Source of the DNA: Clostridium acetobutylicum ATCC 824
GTDB taxonomy: Bacteria; Bacillota; Clostridia; Clostridiales; Clostridiaceae
Length of the DNA: 64,000 nt
Reading direction: 5' to 3'
NCBI RefSeq assembly: GCF_000008765.1
Contig: NC_003030.1
Coordinates: 3,568,001-3,632,000, forward strand
Both the position numbers and the translations under genes were made by a program. Of the stretch, positions 9,904-18,582 are shown one piece after another. Positions within the stretch are counted from its first letter, which is position 1. Each line of letters begins with the position of its first letter. The notes under the pieces are model-generated. The model did not search any database and was not told where the DNA came from. It worked only from the letters and a program-made list of their open reading frames with translations.

Positions 9904-10239
9904 ATGGATGAAGATGAGATTATTAAAGCCTTTGATATGATGTGGGGTAAATATATAGAACCTGTAGCTTTGATTCGCCATAACTTTAATGTTGTTGCTT
10001 TAAACGATGCTGCTAAATCATTAGGGATGCTTACAGGTGTAAAATGTAGCGCCAAAAATCCTGAATCTCATAAAGGCTGTAAAGCTGCAGAAGCTCTTAG
10101 AACAAACTCAACTCAGATATCCAAGGATGATATATCAGGATCCGAATGGACAAGCTTTTGGATTCCCGTTTCAGGTCATCCTGATTATTATGTACACTTT
10201 GCTAGCGGAATAAATGAGTACTTAAAAAATTCTAAATAA
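9904..10239 (+). CDS. Small PAS-like domain protein of unknown function
   Basis: A 111-residue soluble protein. Residues 15-100 look like one PAS-type sensory fold: a hydrophobic strand VALIRHNFNVVALND resembling the start of a PAS core, a helix, then two cysteines (CSAKNPESHKGC) in the region where some PAS relatives hold metal or cofactor ligands, and closing strands with SFWIPVSGH and YYVHFASGI. No output domain is present. The ATG at 9904 follows GTGGGG. It is transcribed away from the alcohol dehydrogenase, and the 200-bp gap between them contains the MerR-type palindrome, so joint control is possible. I do not know its function. Confidence 0.7.
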   Translation: MDEDEIIKAFDMMWGKYIEPVALIRHNFNVVALNDAAKSLGMLTGVKCSAKNPESHKGCKAAEALRTNSTQISKDDISGSEWTSFWIPVSGHPDYYVHFASGINEYLKNSK

Positions 10240-10260
10240 AAGGGTATATACCCTTTTATT
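10236..10260. terminator. Bidirectional terminator hairpin
   Basis: AAAAGGGTATATACCCTTTT between converging genes: A-run, GC core and T-run work in both directions, serving both the PAS-like gene and the monooxygenase-like gene. Confidence 0.85.
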
Positions 10261-10551
10261 TTATACTACTTTTGTATATATGTTCGTTTCTCCCTGCTTT
10301 TTAGAATACTCTCCCATCATAGGCACTAATTTTTTAAAATGCTCAGATTGCATGTGTTTTTGTAAACACTCCATGCTTTCCCACTCCTCAATCATAGTGA
10401 GAATTGTTTTATCCTTTAAATCCTGATACATTTCATATTTTATGCATCCTTTATCCTTAGCTACTGTAATTTCTACTAATTCCTTTGCTACCTTTAAAAC
10501 ATCTTCTATTTTTTCTTCTTTAATAAAGTTTTTCGCTACTACCTTTACCAT
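10261..10551 (-). CDS. Antibiotic biosynthesis monooxygenase (ABM/YgiN-like) family protein
   Basis: A 96-residue ferredoxin-like protein of the ABM superfamily. It shows the typical order of a strand with KVVAKNFIKE, a helix, KGCIKYEMYQD, TILTMIEEWES and HMQSEHFKKL with the conserved His. Relatives such as YgiN act on quinones, while others are heme or small-molecule monooxygenases; the substrate here is not predictable. The ATG has an AAGGAAGG site. It is downstream of the lectin-like gene on the same strand, with a hairpin between them. Confidence 0.88.
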   Translation of the reverse strand: MVKVVAKNFIKEEKIEDVLKVAKELVEITVAKDKGCIKYEMYQDLKDKTILTMIEEWESMECLQKHMQSEHFKKLVPMMGEYSKKQGETNIYTKVV

Positions 10552-10577
10552 ATTAAATCATCCTTCCTTATTTAGAA

Positions 10578-10616
10578 AATCATATACAAGGTCTTAATAA
10601 AACCTCATATATGATT
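10578..10616 (-). terminator. Hairpin between lectin-like gene and ABM gene
   Basis: Minus strand AATCATATA..AGGT / ACCT..TATATGATT, an imperfect stem followed by TTTCTAAAT. A weak terminator or attenuator between the two genes. Confidence 0.5.
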
Positions 10617-10653
10617 GTACTTCTTATAAGCTATACATTTCAACTTAATTAAA

Positions 10654-11757
10654 CTAGATTACAGTGCCACCTAAGTTCATCCAATTGCCCCACCTATCTG
10701 TCCTTGCAGTTTGCCATATATTCCAAAGAGCACTATCCCTGCCCCTTCCAAATACTGATATTCGTCCTTCTCTATTATTTCCTACGGCTAGTCTATCTAT
10801 CCAGCCCCTAAGCGACTGCCAACTACTCCAACCATTGCCTTGGGCATTCTGTCTTATATTCCAAAGAGCATTATCTCTTCCTATTCCGAAAACTTCTAAT
10901 CTTCTATTTTGATTTTCTGTAACTGCTATCGAACTAACTGAGCCTCCGAGAGATTGCCAATTACTCCAACCTCCATTTGGTGAAGTTTGCATTATGTGCC
11001 ATACAGCACCGTCTCTGCCTCTTCCAAAAATAGCCAGCCTAGCACCTCTATTATTTCCCAGTGTTAATATATCTATCCAACCACCTAAGGTCTGCCAGCT
11101 TCCCCAACCAGAATTAGGAGCAGTTTGCTTTATGTGCCACAATGCATTATCCGTTCCTATTGTAAACACTTCTAATGTTCTATTCGCATTTCTTCCTACT
11201 ACTACTCCATTAATTCCTCCCCCTAGGGAATTCCAGCCGCTCCAACCACCATTAGGTCTTGTTTGCCACGTATGCCAAAGGGCACCATCTCTACCTCTTC
11301 CAAAGGCTTCTAATCTACCATCACTATTACTTGCCACTGCTAGCTGATTAATCCAGCCTCCAAGTGTCTGCCAATTACTCCAACTATTCTGCTGCGTTTG
11401 CATCCTATACCAAAGAGCGTTATCTCTTCCTATTCCAAATACAGCCAGCCTTCCATTTGCACTTCTTTGAACCGCTATGGAACTTACCCACCCATCTAAA
11501 TTGGACCAATTGCTCCAGCTTCCATTAGGTAATTGCATTTTATACGCAACTTGATTATTACTATTGATTACAAATACATGTAACCGTCCATTGGAGTCAT
11601 TAGCTGCTGCTATTACTTCACGAAAATCATTTGTAACCCTGTCCTCATCACGGTACATGTAATCAAACTCATTGTAGTCTCCATAGTTTTCTGAAATAGC
11701 AAAATTTCTTCCGTGATATGGACAATAAAATACTCTATTTGTGTTATAAGGTTCCAA
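10654..11757 (-). CDS. PLL-like seven-bladed beta-propeller lectin
   Basis: A 367-residue protein. After about 50 unrelated residues (with Cys, His and Tyr in VFYCPYHGRNF) come seven repeats of about 46-47 residues on the pattern GRL.VF.IGRDNALW...QT..N.WS.WQ.LGGWI..L.V. Each repeat carries the Trp and Asp/Arg positions of the fucose-binding PLL and tachylectin-like propellers, and seven copies would close a ring. There is no signal peptide, so secretion by Sec is not predicted. The start codon is TTG, behind AGGAGG eight bases upstream. It follows nudC on the same strand. Sugar binding is inferred from the repeat family; the ligand is unknown, and a structural role is possible. Confidence 0.85.
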   Translation of the reverse strand: MEPYNTNRVFYCPYHGRNFAISENYGDYNEFDYMYRDEDRVTNDFREVIAAANDSNGRLHVFVINSNNQVAYKMQLPNGSWSNWSNLDGWVSSIAVQRSANGRLAVFGIGRDNALWYRMQTQQNSWSNWQTLGGWINQLAVASNSDGRLEAFGRGRDGALWHTWQTRPNGGWSGWNSLGGGINGVVVGRNANRTLEVFTIGTDNALWHIKQTAPNSGWGSWQTLGGWIDILTLGNNRGARLAIFGRGRDGAVWHIMQTSPNGGWSNWQSLGGSVSSIAVTENQNRRLEVFGIGRDNALWNIRQNAQGNGWSSWQSLRGWIDRLAVGNNREGRISVFGRGRDSALWNIWQTARTDRWGNWMNLGGTVI

Positions 11758-11807
11758 GTAAATTTCCTCCTAAAAATATTCACACAAAATATATTATATT
11801 CTCCAAG

Positions 11808-11834
11808 ACTAAAAATGCTATTCCTAACTAGCAT
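11808..11834 (-). terminator. Short terminator after nudC
   Basis: Minus strand ATGCTA, 8-base loop, TAGCAT, then TTTTTAG, touching the nudC stop codon. The 6-bp stem is weak, so read-through to the lectin-like gene is likely. Confidence 0.5.
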
Positions 11835-12650
11835 CTATTTCACACTATCAATGAATTCATCAATTATCCTTCTCGCAATAGTACCTTTACCAGGTATATT
11901 GGGTAGCTCGTCTTTACTGAACCATCCAGCATCAGTTATCTCAATACCATCCACCTTTATATCTCCTGCTTCATACTCTGCAAAAAATCCAAGCATGAGT
12001 GAATCAGGAAATGGCCAAGCTGAACTATTATAATACCTAATATTCTTTACCCTTATGCCAACCTCTTCGAATACTTCTCTTCTGACTGTGCTCTCTAAAT
12101 TCTCTCCAGCATCTACAAAACCAGAAATTAGAGCATACATACCATCTTGGAAATTACTGTTATGTGCTAATAATATTTTATCCTTATTTATAATTCCAAC
12201 TATTATAGCTGGAGAAATCACAGGATAAATTATGTTACCACATTTATTACATACCTTGGCTATCTCATCCTCTTTATCGTTTGTTTTAGCTCCACATCTA
12301 CCACAAAATCTATGTTTTCTATCCCAGTTTAAAATTTCACTAGCTCTACCCGCTGCTAAGAATATTTCCTCTTCCATTAATGATAAAATCTTACGCAGAG
12401 ACATAAATTCAAAGTTCTCATCTAATTTAATTTCTTCAAAAAGCTCAAGGGCAAAACATGCGTTATCTCCTATTTCCCCTAAAAAGATTTCTTTCTCGTA
12501 ATTTATTTTCAGCTTTTGTACATCCTCAAGCGAAGGAATACATGGACTATTTTTCGTTTTTACTATTACATTTCCTTCAAAAAATGCAAAACATAAATCA
12601 CAGTTCTTAACTCTTCTATTTACATCGGATATTATCCTAAATTCACTCAT
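11835..12650 (-). CDS. nudC: NADH pyrophosphatase / RNA deNADding Nudix hydrolase
   Basis: A 271-residue protein with the full NudC plan: a variable N-terminal domain, a four-cysteine zinc ribbon (CGRCG at about 116 and CNKCG at about 135), the Nudix box GFVDAGENLESTVRREVFEEVGI-like helix with its REXXEE core, and the NudC signature SSAWPFPDSLM just after it. The family cleaves NAD(H) to NMN(H) and AMP and can remove NAD caps from RNA. Length agrees with the family (about 260-280). An extended -10 (TG-T-TATAAT, 12710-12705) lies 54 bp upstream of the start. Confidence 0.94.
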   Translation of the reverse strand: MSEFRIISDVNRRVKNCDLCFAFFEGNVIVKTKNSPCIPSLEDVQKLKINYEKEIFLGEIGDNACFALELFEEIKLDENFEFMSLRKILSLMEEEIFLAAGRASEILNWDRKHRFCGRCGAKTNDKEDEIAKVCNKCGNIIYPVISPAIIVGIINKDKILLAHNSNFQDGMYALISGFVDAGENLESTVRREVFEEVGIRVKNIRYYNSSAWPFPDSLMLGFFAEYEAGDIKVDGIEITDAGWFSKDELPNIPGKGTIARRIIDEFIDSVK

Positions 12651-12994
12651 ATTTCAATGTATCCTTTCATCTCATGCAAAAACGCATACCAATATTTATT
12701 TTATATTATAACATAACAAGCCAATTAAAACATTCTATAACTAACATTGAATATTCAAATGAATTTATATAATAAACTCATAGTTGTAAGCTTAGATATT
12801 ATTAACTAACTATATGTAATACATGAAATAATTCTGCATTGAATTTAGTAGTGTATGGGGACTATACTTTAGGTGATTTATTTTTAGCCTACTATTTTAT
12901 TTTTTCAAGGAGAGTGGACATTTATGTGAATCTTAAAGACACATAGCTATTTCTTTATATATAAATTCAATAACTAAATACAGGAGATGAAAGA
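12651..12994. other. 344-bp intergenic region, divergent promoters
   Basis: It separates nudC (minus) from the chemoreceptor (plus). The left part carries the nudC extended -10 at 12705-12710. A short palindrome ATTCA-AA-TGAAT lies near 12753. A ribosome-binding-like GGAGAG near 12909 is followed by ATG TGA, so it is not a gene. I find no riboswitch core (no c-di-GMP aptamer signature) and no clear promoter for the chemoreceptor. Confidence 0.5.
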
Positions 12995-14707
12995 ATGTTT
13001 AGAGGAATAAAAAATGTAAAAATTTCCAATATAATTATCTTTATGGGTGTGTTTTCTATACTTTTAACTTCTATTGTTGGTTTTCTCGGTTTCAATAACA
13101 TGCAGAAGATAAACAACAATGTTAAAAGTATGTATAATCAAAACTTAATGCCAATTTCCGATATTGGAGGAATAAAATCAGAGTTCTTAAAAATACGTCT
13201 TGATGCTACTAATGCTGCTAGGAGTACAAGCTATAGTTCTGAATATGCCTCTAATATAAAAAATTATGATAATAGTATAAAGGGTTATCTTAAAAATTTT
13301 ATAGGCAGTGGATTAGATTCAAATGAAAATGCGTCTATAAGTTCTTTTAATTCTAACTATGAAGAATACTTGAATTTATGGACAGAATTAAATTCTGCAT
13401 TAAAAACTGGTGGAAAAATAGCAGAAACTAAGATAAATAGATTTGCTGAACTTGGTGATATAATAGATAAATCCCTTACAGCTTTAAGAGACTACGAAAC
13501 TAAAAAAGCTCAAGTGGTTATGGGTTCAAGTGACTCAATCTATTCTTCTAGTAATAAAGCTTTTATTATAGTATTGATATTTGCAATTTTTATATCAACA
13601 TTTATTTGTGCTGCGGTTGTAAAAATCATTAAAAGTTCATCAAGAGAAATTATAGAGAATTTAGAATCAGTTGCTAATTGTGATTTCACTGTTAAAGTGG
13701 ATAGTACCCCTAAAAACGAATTTGGTATAATGAGCAGTTCTTTAGAGAAAACCATAATAAATATCTCAAATATGATAAACGATATAAGATCTAAATTTGA
13801 CCATATAGATTCAAAATCACACGATTTAGCTTCTGTTGCTGAGGAAATGACTTCTTCTTCTGCAAACGTTTCAATATCAATACAAGAAACTGCTAAGGGA
13901 ACCTCAGAGCAATCTCAAAACCTACTTGATATAAATAATGCAATAGATAAATTTAGCCATGAATTAGACAAAGTTGTAGAGTCCATAAATAGTATTGATG
14001 ATAACTCAAAAGGAATTACTAATTTAGCTAACAATAGCGGAACTAACATGGAAACACTTTTATCTTCAGTTGATAACTTAAGTTCTTCCTTCAATGAATT
14101 TATAACAAAGATATCAACTTTGGAACAAGATGTAAATAGGATAAATGAAATAACAGACTTAATTAACAACATTGCTGATCAAACAAACCTTTTAGCTTTA
14201 AATGCTGCTATAGAAGCTCAAAGGGCAGGAGAATCTGGAAGAGGCTTTGCTGTCGTAGCAGAAGAAATAAGAACTCTTGCAGAGCAGTCAAAAACTTCTT
14301 CTGAAAATATTGGTATTCTAATAAAAGATATTGTAAATAATATGGGAAACATGCTAGATAGCTCAAACCTTATGAACAAAGAACTTGACGGCCAGACGAA
14401 TGTAATTAATATTACCATCACTTCCTTTAAAAATATAATCCAAAAAATAGGGGAAGTAATACCAAAAATAGAGGTAGCAAATATGTCTGCTATGAACATT
14501 AATGAAAAGAAAATGAGCATAGTATCAAGTATAGAAAGCAGCTCTGCTGTATCACAAGAAATAGCTTCGGCCTCTGAAGAAATAGCAGCCTCCGCTGAAG
14601 AAATGAGTTTATCAGCCAAAAGTGTTGGAGAAACTTCTGAAACTTTAAGTGTAATGACTAAAAAAATGCATGAAGATTTAACTAAATTTAAGGTTATAGA
14701 AGCTTAA
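12995..14707 (+). CDS. Methyl-accepting chemotaxis protein
   Basis: A 570-residue chemoreceptor. A basic start and first membrane helix (about 10-32) are followed by a periplasm-like four-helix-bundle sensor (about 35-185), a second membrane helix (about 190-212), HAMP, and a long cytoplasmic coiled coil whose tip reads [20 protein letters not shown] then [13 protein letters not shown], the invariant CheA/CheW contact region. It carries an unusually Ser-rich, Glu-rich adaptation region near the C-terminus. It should sense an unknown ligand and control CheA. The ATG has GGAGATG upstream. It stands alone, and no che genes are in the window. Confidence 0.95.
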   Translation: MFRGIKNVKISNIIIFMGVFSILLTSIVGFLGFNNMQKINNNVKSMYNQNLMPISDIGGIKSEFLKIRLDATNAARSTSYSSEYASNIKNYDNSIKGYLKNFIGSGLDSNENASISSFNSNYEEYLNLWTELNSALKTGGKIAETKINRFAELGDIIDKSLTALRDYETKKAQVVMGSSDSIYSSSNKAFIIVLIFAIFISTFICAAVVKIIKSSSREIIENLESVANCDFTVKVDSTPKNEFGIMSSSLEKTIINISNMINDIRSKFDHIDSKSHDLASVAEEMTSSSANVSISIQETAKGTSEQSQNLLDINNAIDKFSHELDKVVESINSIDDNSKGITNLANNSGTNMETLLSSVDNLSSSFNEFITKISTLEQDVNRINEITDLINNIADQTNLLALNAAIEAQRAGESGRGFAVVAEEIRTLAEQSKTSSENIGILIKDIVNNMGNMLDSSNLMNKELDGQTNVINITITSFKNIIQKIGEVIPKIEVANMSAMNINEKKMSIVSSIESSSAVSQEIASASEEIAASAEEMSLSAKSVGETSETLSVMTKKMHEDLTKFKVIEA

Positions 14708-14725
14708 ACTAATATATTTTTAACC

Positions 14726-14763
14726 AATAAAGGTGAGCACTTAATTTAGTGTTCACCTTTATT
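14726..14763. terminator. Bidirectional terminator
   Basis: AATAAAGGTGAGCACT / AGTGTTCACCTTTATT with a 6-base loop, between converging genes. Confidence 0.9.
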
Positions 14764-14764
14764 G

Positions 14765-15262
14765 CTAGTTATTATAAATCCCCTTTAATGTTGACTTTTC
14801 TAAAATATGTCCTTCCATAGCTTTATAGAGCTCATTCATGTAAAATCCATCTTTAAGATTAAGCTTTACATCTAATGCAAAAACATGAAGCTCATAAATA
14901 TGAGGAGCATTTGGCGGTGTCATTCCTCCATATCCTATGCAAAATTTTCTATCCGTGTTTCCAATAGGACTGCACCAGCTATTTATTCCTTGAACAAAAT
15001 CCTTTGCTGAAATACTTTCATTTTCATTTAGTTCTTCTTTTGTTATATTTGAAGCTAACCAATGAATCCAGGAAAACCCTACCACAGGAACAGCATCTTT
15101 GTCCTCTAAAACAAGTGCATATGAGACAGTTTTATCGGGAGCATTTTTAATTTTAACTGGCAGTGAATAGGTTGGTATACCTACTTCATTAAACTGTTCT
15201 CCCCTTTTACCGTACTTATTTTGGATTACTCCATTTACTATACCATAACTTGTAATGTTCAA
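14765..15262 (-). CDS. PEBP-like protein (YbhB/YbcL family)
   Basis: A 165-residue phosphatidylethanolamine-binding-protein-like fold. It shows the family's ligand pocket motifs: ALVLEDKDAV..V.FSWIHWLA (the Asp-Pro/His region) and the downstream YGGMTPPNAPHIYELHVFALD. Bacterial members are of unclear function; eukaryotic ones inhibit kinases or bind phospholipid heads. It starts with TTG, five bases after AAGGAGGAG. The HxlR regulator gene lies 97 bp upstream on the same strand and may control it. Confidence 0.92.
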   Translation of the reverse strand: MNITSYGIVNGVIQNKYGKRGEQFNEVGIPTYSLPVKIKNAPDKTVSYALVLEDKDAVPVVGFSWIHWLASNITKEELNENESISAKDFVQGINSWCSPIGNTDRKFCIGYGGMTPPNAPHIYELHVFALDVKLNLKDGFYMNELYKAMEGHILEKSTLKGIYNN

Positions 15263-15299
15263 ACTTACTCCTCCTTCAACCTTTAATTTTTATTTTAGT

Positions 15300-15350
15300 A
15301 TATATGGGAGTATTGATTACGTAAATTACCCACTTTTTTGTGGGCACACT
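15300..15350 (-). promoter_or_regulatory. Putative HxlR/PEBP promoter region
   Basis: Minus strand contains CCCAC-AAAAAA-GTGGG followed by AATTTACGTAATC, which includes the palindrome TTACGTAA, between the HxlR gene stop and the PEBP start. The 5-bp GC stem has no T-run, so it is more likely an operator than a terminator. Tentative. Confidence 0.35.
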
Positions 15351-15359
15351 AATTTATAC

Positions 15360-15710
15360 TTATTTATGTTTTAGTAAAGTTTTCTCACCTTCAGTAATCA
15401 TAAATTCACTGCCAACATCCTGCATTATAGTTAATGCTTCAAGCAAGCGTTTACCTCTCTTCTCAGTTAGAAAATACTCAACCCTTAAGGGATACCCTTT
15501 GTATGTAATTTTATCAACCAATTCAAATTCCATTAACTCTTTTAACTGCTCTAAGAGCATTTTTTGTGTAATACCTTTAATATCTCTTTCAAGCTTTGAA
15601 AGCGAGGTTTTCCCGAGCCTAAGCCTCCATAAAATTATAGTCTTCCACTTTCCTTTAATCATATCATGTACTATTTCTAAAGGGCATGTATATTCTTTTC
15701 TTATCTTCAT
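15360..15710 (-). CDS. HxlR-family transcriptional regulator
   Basis: A 116-residue winged-helix protein with the HxlR opening CPLEIVHDMIKGKWKTIILWRL, a recognition helix region GITQKMLLEQLKELMEFELVDK, and a wing with YPLRVEYFLTEKGK-like residues. A cysteine at position 9, at the head of helix 1, is at the site used for thiol or quinone sensing in HxlR/YodB relatives. AGGAGG precedes the ATG. It probably controls the downstream PEBP gene and perhaps itself. Inducer unknown, with electrophiles a reasonable guess from the family. Confidence 0.92.
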   Translation of the reverse strand: MKIRKEYTCPLEIVHDMIKGKWKTIILWRLRLGKTSLSKLERDIKGITQKMLLEQLKELMEFELVDKITYKGYPLRVEYFLTEKRGKRLLEALTIMQDVGSEFMITEGEKTLLKHK

Positions 15711-15732
15711 CTATTACCTCCTGCTTTAAAAT

Positions 15733-15768
15733 AAAAGCCTAGAAAAAACTAAAATTTCCTAGGCCTTT
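15733..15768 (-). terminator. Terminator after Gfo/Idh/MocA gene
   Basis: Minus strand AAAGGCCTAG ... CTAGGCTTTTATTTTA, a stem with one bulged G and a T-rich tail. Confidence 0.75.
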
Positions 15769-15780
15769 AGACTATGCTAT

Positions 15781-16749
15781 TTACTCAAAAGGATATCTTA
15801 TTCCCCACTGACTTCTAACTTCATCCATTATATTCATTACACCAAGGGACAGCTGTAGCGTATAATCCGTATCTTTATTCAATATACACGCCTTCATATC
15901 CTGAACTTCATACACTAATGCCCTATCAGTTTCTCCTGCTTCTACAACCTCTACTGACCCATCTGGATAGGTTATTGTAGCCTTATCAGCTCTTGGGAAA
16001 TTTTCTACAGTTATATATGCTTTCTCTCCTGCCACAACTCCTCTTTTAGGTTGTTTTGCTCTCATGGTTAAAGAAATAACTGCCATTTCATCCTCTGCAT
16101 TTTTAAGTATTATACCTGACTGTTCATCCACTCCAGTTTCAAACTTCTTCACTGTTGTTAGAATCTCCTCTGGCTGGCTAGAAAGAAAGTATCTTGTAAA
16201 GGAAAGTGCATAAGTACCTATATCTAGCAAGGCTCCCCCTGCTAAATCTTTACTAAAAAATCTGTTATTCACATCATACTCTTTAAGACTTCCAAAGGAA
16301 ACCTGTATCATTTTAACCTTTCCGATCTTACCTTCATCTACAAGCTCTCGAAGCTTTTTATATAATGGCATATGATAAATGGTCATAGCCTCTCTCACTA
16401 TTAAATTCTTTTTATTAGCCAAATCAACAATTTCTTTTAATTGATTACCGTTTACAGTTATAGCCTTCTCGCAAAATACATGTTTATTATTTTCAAGACT
16501 TTTAATTATATATTCGTAATGATTACAATGAGGTGTGGATATATATACTACATCAATGTTTTCGTCCCTTAACATTTCATCATAATCTCCGTAAAATTTT
16601 TCAGCTTTATACTCATTGGCAAATTTTTTAGCTCTCTCAATATTTCTTGATGCAACGGCATATATATTGTTATCAACTTCTGATATAGCTTTTGCAAAAT
16701 CTCTAGCAATAGTTCCTGGCCCCAATATAGCCCATTTTATATTCCTCAT
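15781..16749 (-). CDS. Gfo/Idh/MocA-family NAD(P)-dependent oxidoreductase
   Basis: A 322-residue sugar or cyclitol dehydrogenase-like enzyme. An N-terminal Rossmann fold (WAILGPGTIARDFA) is followed by YISTPHCNHYEY, the catalytic-lysine motif CEKAITV (the usual proline is Ala here), and the C-terminal dehydrogenase domain with AGGALLDIGTY. I choose the ATG at 16749, because AGGAAGG is eight bases before it; a GTG three codons earlier would overlap that site. It is related to trans-dihydrodiol dehydrogenase-like members. The substrate is not predictable. Single gene with its own terminator. Confidence 0.92.
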   Translation of the reverse strand: MRNIKWAILGPGTIARDFAKAISEVDNNIYAVASRNIERAKKFANEYKAEKFYGDYDEMLRDENIDVVYISTPHCNHYEYIIKSLENNKHVFCEKAITVNGNQLKEIVDLANKKNLIVREAMTIYHMPLYKKLRELVDEGKIGKVKMIQVSFGSLKEYDVNNRFFSKDLAGGALLDIGTYALSFTRYFLSSQPEEILTTVKKFETGVDEQSGIILKNAEDEMAVISLTMRAKQPKRGVVAGEKAYITVENFPRADKATITYPDGSVEVVEAGETDRALVYEVQDMKACILNKDTDYTLQLSLGVMNIMDEVRSQWGIRYPFE

Positions 16750-16911
16750 AATTTTCACCTTCCTACTTATATTTTACATTTATAATATCTACTGTAACAT
16801 ACTACTCATTTTTTCTGCAACTATACTTAAATGAGTAAAAGCATATATTGTAAAATACACCCTATATTATGATATAATATATCTCTAACAAAATACTATT
16901 GGAGGTTTTTT

Positions 16912-17307
16912 ATGTCCGAATTTAACGCAAAACCAGTAAAAAAGCTATGGAATCCTAATTCTTTCATTGTATTTTCTGTACTATTTTCATTTCTACCTGC
17001 CGGAATAATGTATGCCTTAAACTATGGACGATCTGGATACAATAAGAAGAAATGGACATACCTAATTGGTGTAATTATATTTCTGCCTATTGCCCTTTTT
17101 TTAACGTCTCTTTTACCAGATTTTCTTAGTAAAACAGTACTTACCGGAATTAATGCCGTAGGTGGAATATATTTTATGAACACTCAAGAACAACTATATA
17201 AAAATCATATTAAAAGCGGTGAAAAAAGAGCTTCGTATTTCTTACCCATAACTATCTCGTTATTGTTTACGGCTCTAATCCTTGCTCTCTACATAATAGG
17301 CAGCTAA
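16912..17307 (+). CDS. Small integral membrane protein
   Basis: A 131-residue protein with about four hydrophobic helices (about 17-37, 48-66, 72-92, 108-129), separated by basic loops such as NYGRSGYNKKKW. I recognise it only as a type common in Firmicutes, with no assigned role. TTGGAGG precedes the ATG. It diverges from the oxidoreductase gene. Upstream, an inverted repeat TACTCATTT ... AAATGAGTA (16804-16838) lies ahead of a TATAAT at about 16874. Confidence 0.82.
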   Translation: MSEFNAKPVKKLWNPNSFIVFSVLFSFLPAGIMYALNYGRSGYNKKKWTYLIGVIIFLPIALFLTSLLPDFLSKTVLTGINAVGGIYFMNTQEQLYKNHIKSGEKRASYFLPITISLLFTALILALYIIGS

Positions 17308-17314
17308 TCTAAAT

Positions 17315-17357
17315 AATAAAAGCAATAAATAGCTTGTATGCCCTTATTGCTTTTATT
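17315..17357. terminator. Bidirectional terminator
   Basis: AATAAAAGCAATAA, 15-base loop, TTATTGCTTTTATT, between the converging membrane-protein and hydrolase genes. Confidence 0.85.
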
Positions 17358-17368
17358 TTAATCACATT

Positions 17369-18571
17369 TTATTTAATAATATCTTCAATCCAGCTAAGTA
17401 TTCGCTCCCAGCCAATTAACTTTGCACCAACCTGGCAATGATATCCTGCTCCATTTTCTGATGTAAAAAACATGTATTCCTTTTTACACCTTAAAACATC
17501 ATATAATGGTTTCGATTGTCCTCCAAGAATCCCATCGTTATCACTGTCTATAACCAGTGTCGGACACTTTATCTTTTCAGCTATATCCTTAAGATAAAAA
17601 TCCTCTGCCTTTAAAATATACTCATGGGGACTATTCACACCAAATACATACATTCCATGATAAATCCCCCACCTAACCTTAGAGTTTAATTTAGCAATAG
17701 AATATATATTTTTATCAAACTCTTCAGGATTAATACGTGCAGCTGAAAAAAATTCTTCTCTTGAATTATTACCTAATTCTCTTAGTATCCCACCAAAAAA
17801 ATCATAAACTCCACTGTTTGCAACACAAGCGGCAAGCCTATGCTCAAAAGCAGCTGCCCTGGGTGCAAGATATCCTCCAAGGCTTTCTCCCCACAGGATA
17901 ATTTTTGCCTGATCAACCTCTTTTCTTGAGATTACATAATCTATAACTGGTGTTACCACTTTCTCATAATCGTATCTGAAAAACAACTTCTGTTTTCTTA
18001 CGGCTTCCCCCTGCCCGGGTCCTTCAAAAGTAAGAAAATTCATTCCATGTTCCAACGCTGTCATTGCAAGTCCATAAAATTCTTCTTTTGTTCCGTCATA
18101 ACCGGTCATTGCTATCAAAACTGGCGCTTTTCCGTTTGAATTTTGTAATTTGTAATAATGTGCTGGCAAAAAAGTATTCTCATATGGAATTTTCACTGCT
18201 TCAATTGCAGGTTTGTTAAGCTTCATAACATATGAAAAACACCGAAGACTTTTTTCATACAATTCTCCTATTATTGGATTATTTGGATTCTCGTGAAGAT
18301 AAAATTCAGCAGTTCTATAATAATTAGCTGCTCTAAGATATGCCTTTTTTGCACTTATAAAATGCCCTTTTGAATATGACTCCTCTGCACTTTCTTCAAG
18401 ACTTTTAGCAGTTTTACTCCACTCATCACACCAGCTTTTAAAATCACCTTCTTTTATTCTCTGTGCAGTTTCTACAACTTCTCCAATATCCGCTGCTCCT
18501 GAAGCCGACGAACCTAAAACTCTTAATGTTTGAAACTCAAATTGGCTGTCTTTAAATATCAAATTTTTCAT
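17369..18571 (-). CDS. Alpha/beta hydrolase with N-terminal helical domain (FrsA/DUF1100-like)
   Basis: A 400-residue hydrolase. Residues about 1-135 form a helical, TPR-like lid (SYSKGHFISAKKAYLRAANYY), and about 135-400 an alpha/beta hydrolase with the oxyanion region MTGYDGTKEEFY, nucleophile motif GESLGG, an acid in VIDSDNDG and a C-terminal His in GYHCQVG. I start at the ATG at 18571, behind GGGGGAG; a longer frame upstream has no binding site. It is the last gene of the MarR-ABC operon, 11 bp after the second permease. A paralogue of similar design lies at 52729-53844. Ester or C-C bond hydrolysis of a small molecule is likely; substrate unknown. Confidence 0.88.
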   Translation of the reverse strand: MKNLIFKDSQFEFQTLRVLGSSASGAADIGEVVETAQRIKEGDFKSWCDEWSKTAKSLEESAEESYSKGHFISAKKAYLRAANYYRTAEFYLHENPNNPIIGELYEKSLRCFSYVMKLNKPAIEAVKIPYENTFLPAHYYKLQNSNGKAPVLIAMTGYDGTKEEFYGLAMTALEHGMNFLTFEGPGQGEAVRKQKLFFRYDYEKVVTPVIDYVISRKEVDQAKIILWGESLGGYLAPRAAAFEHRLAACVANSGVYDFFGGILRELGNNSREEFFSAARINPEEFDKNIYSIAKLNSKVRWGIYHGMYVFGVNSPHEYILKAEDFYLKDIAEKIKCPTLVIDSDNDGILGGQSKPLYDVLRCKKEYMFFTSENGAGYHCQVGAKLIGWERILSWIEDIIK

Positions 18572-18582
18572 TATTTCTCCCC

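Noticed and set aside
11613-11834. 73-codon minus-strand frame between nudC and the lectin-like gene
   Set aside because: It overlaps the start of the lectin-like gene in another frame and uses its upstream region; no binding site.
12651-12994. Possible riboswitch upstream of the chemoreceptor
   Set aside because: I looked for c-di-GMP aptamer motifs and a paired terminator and found neither.
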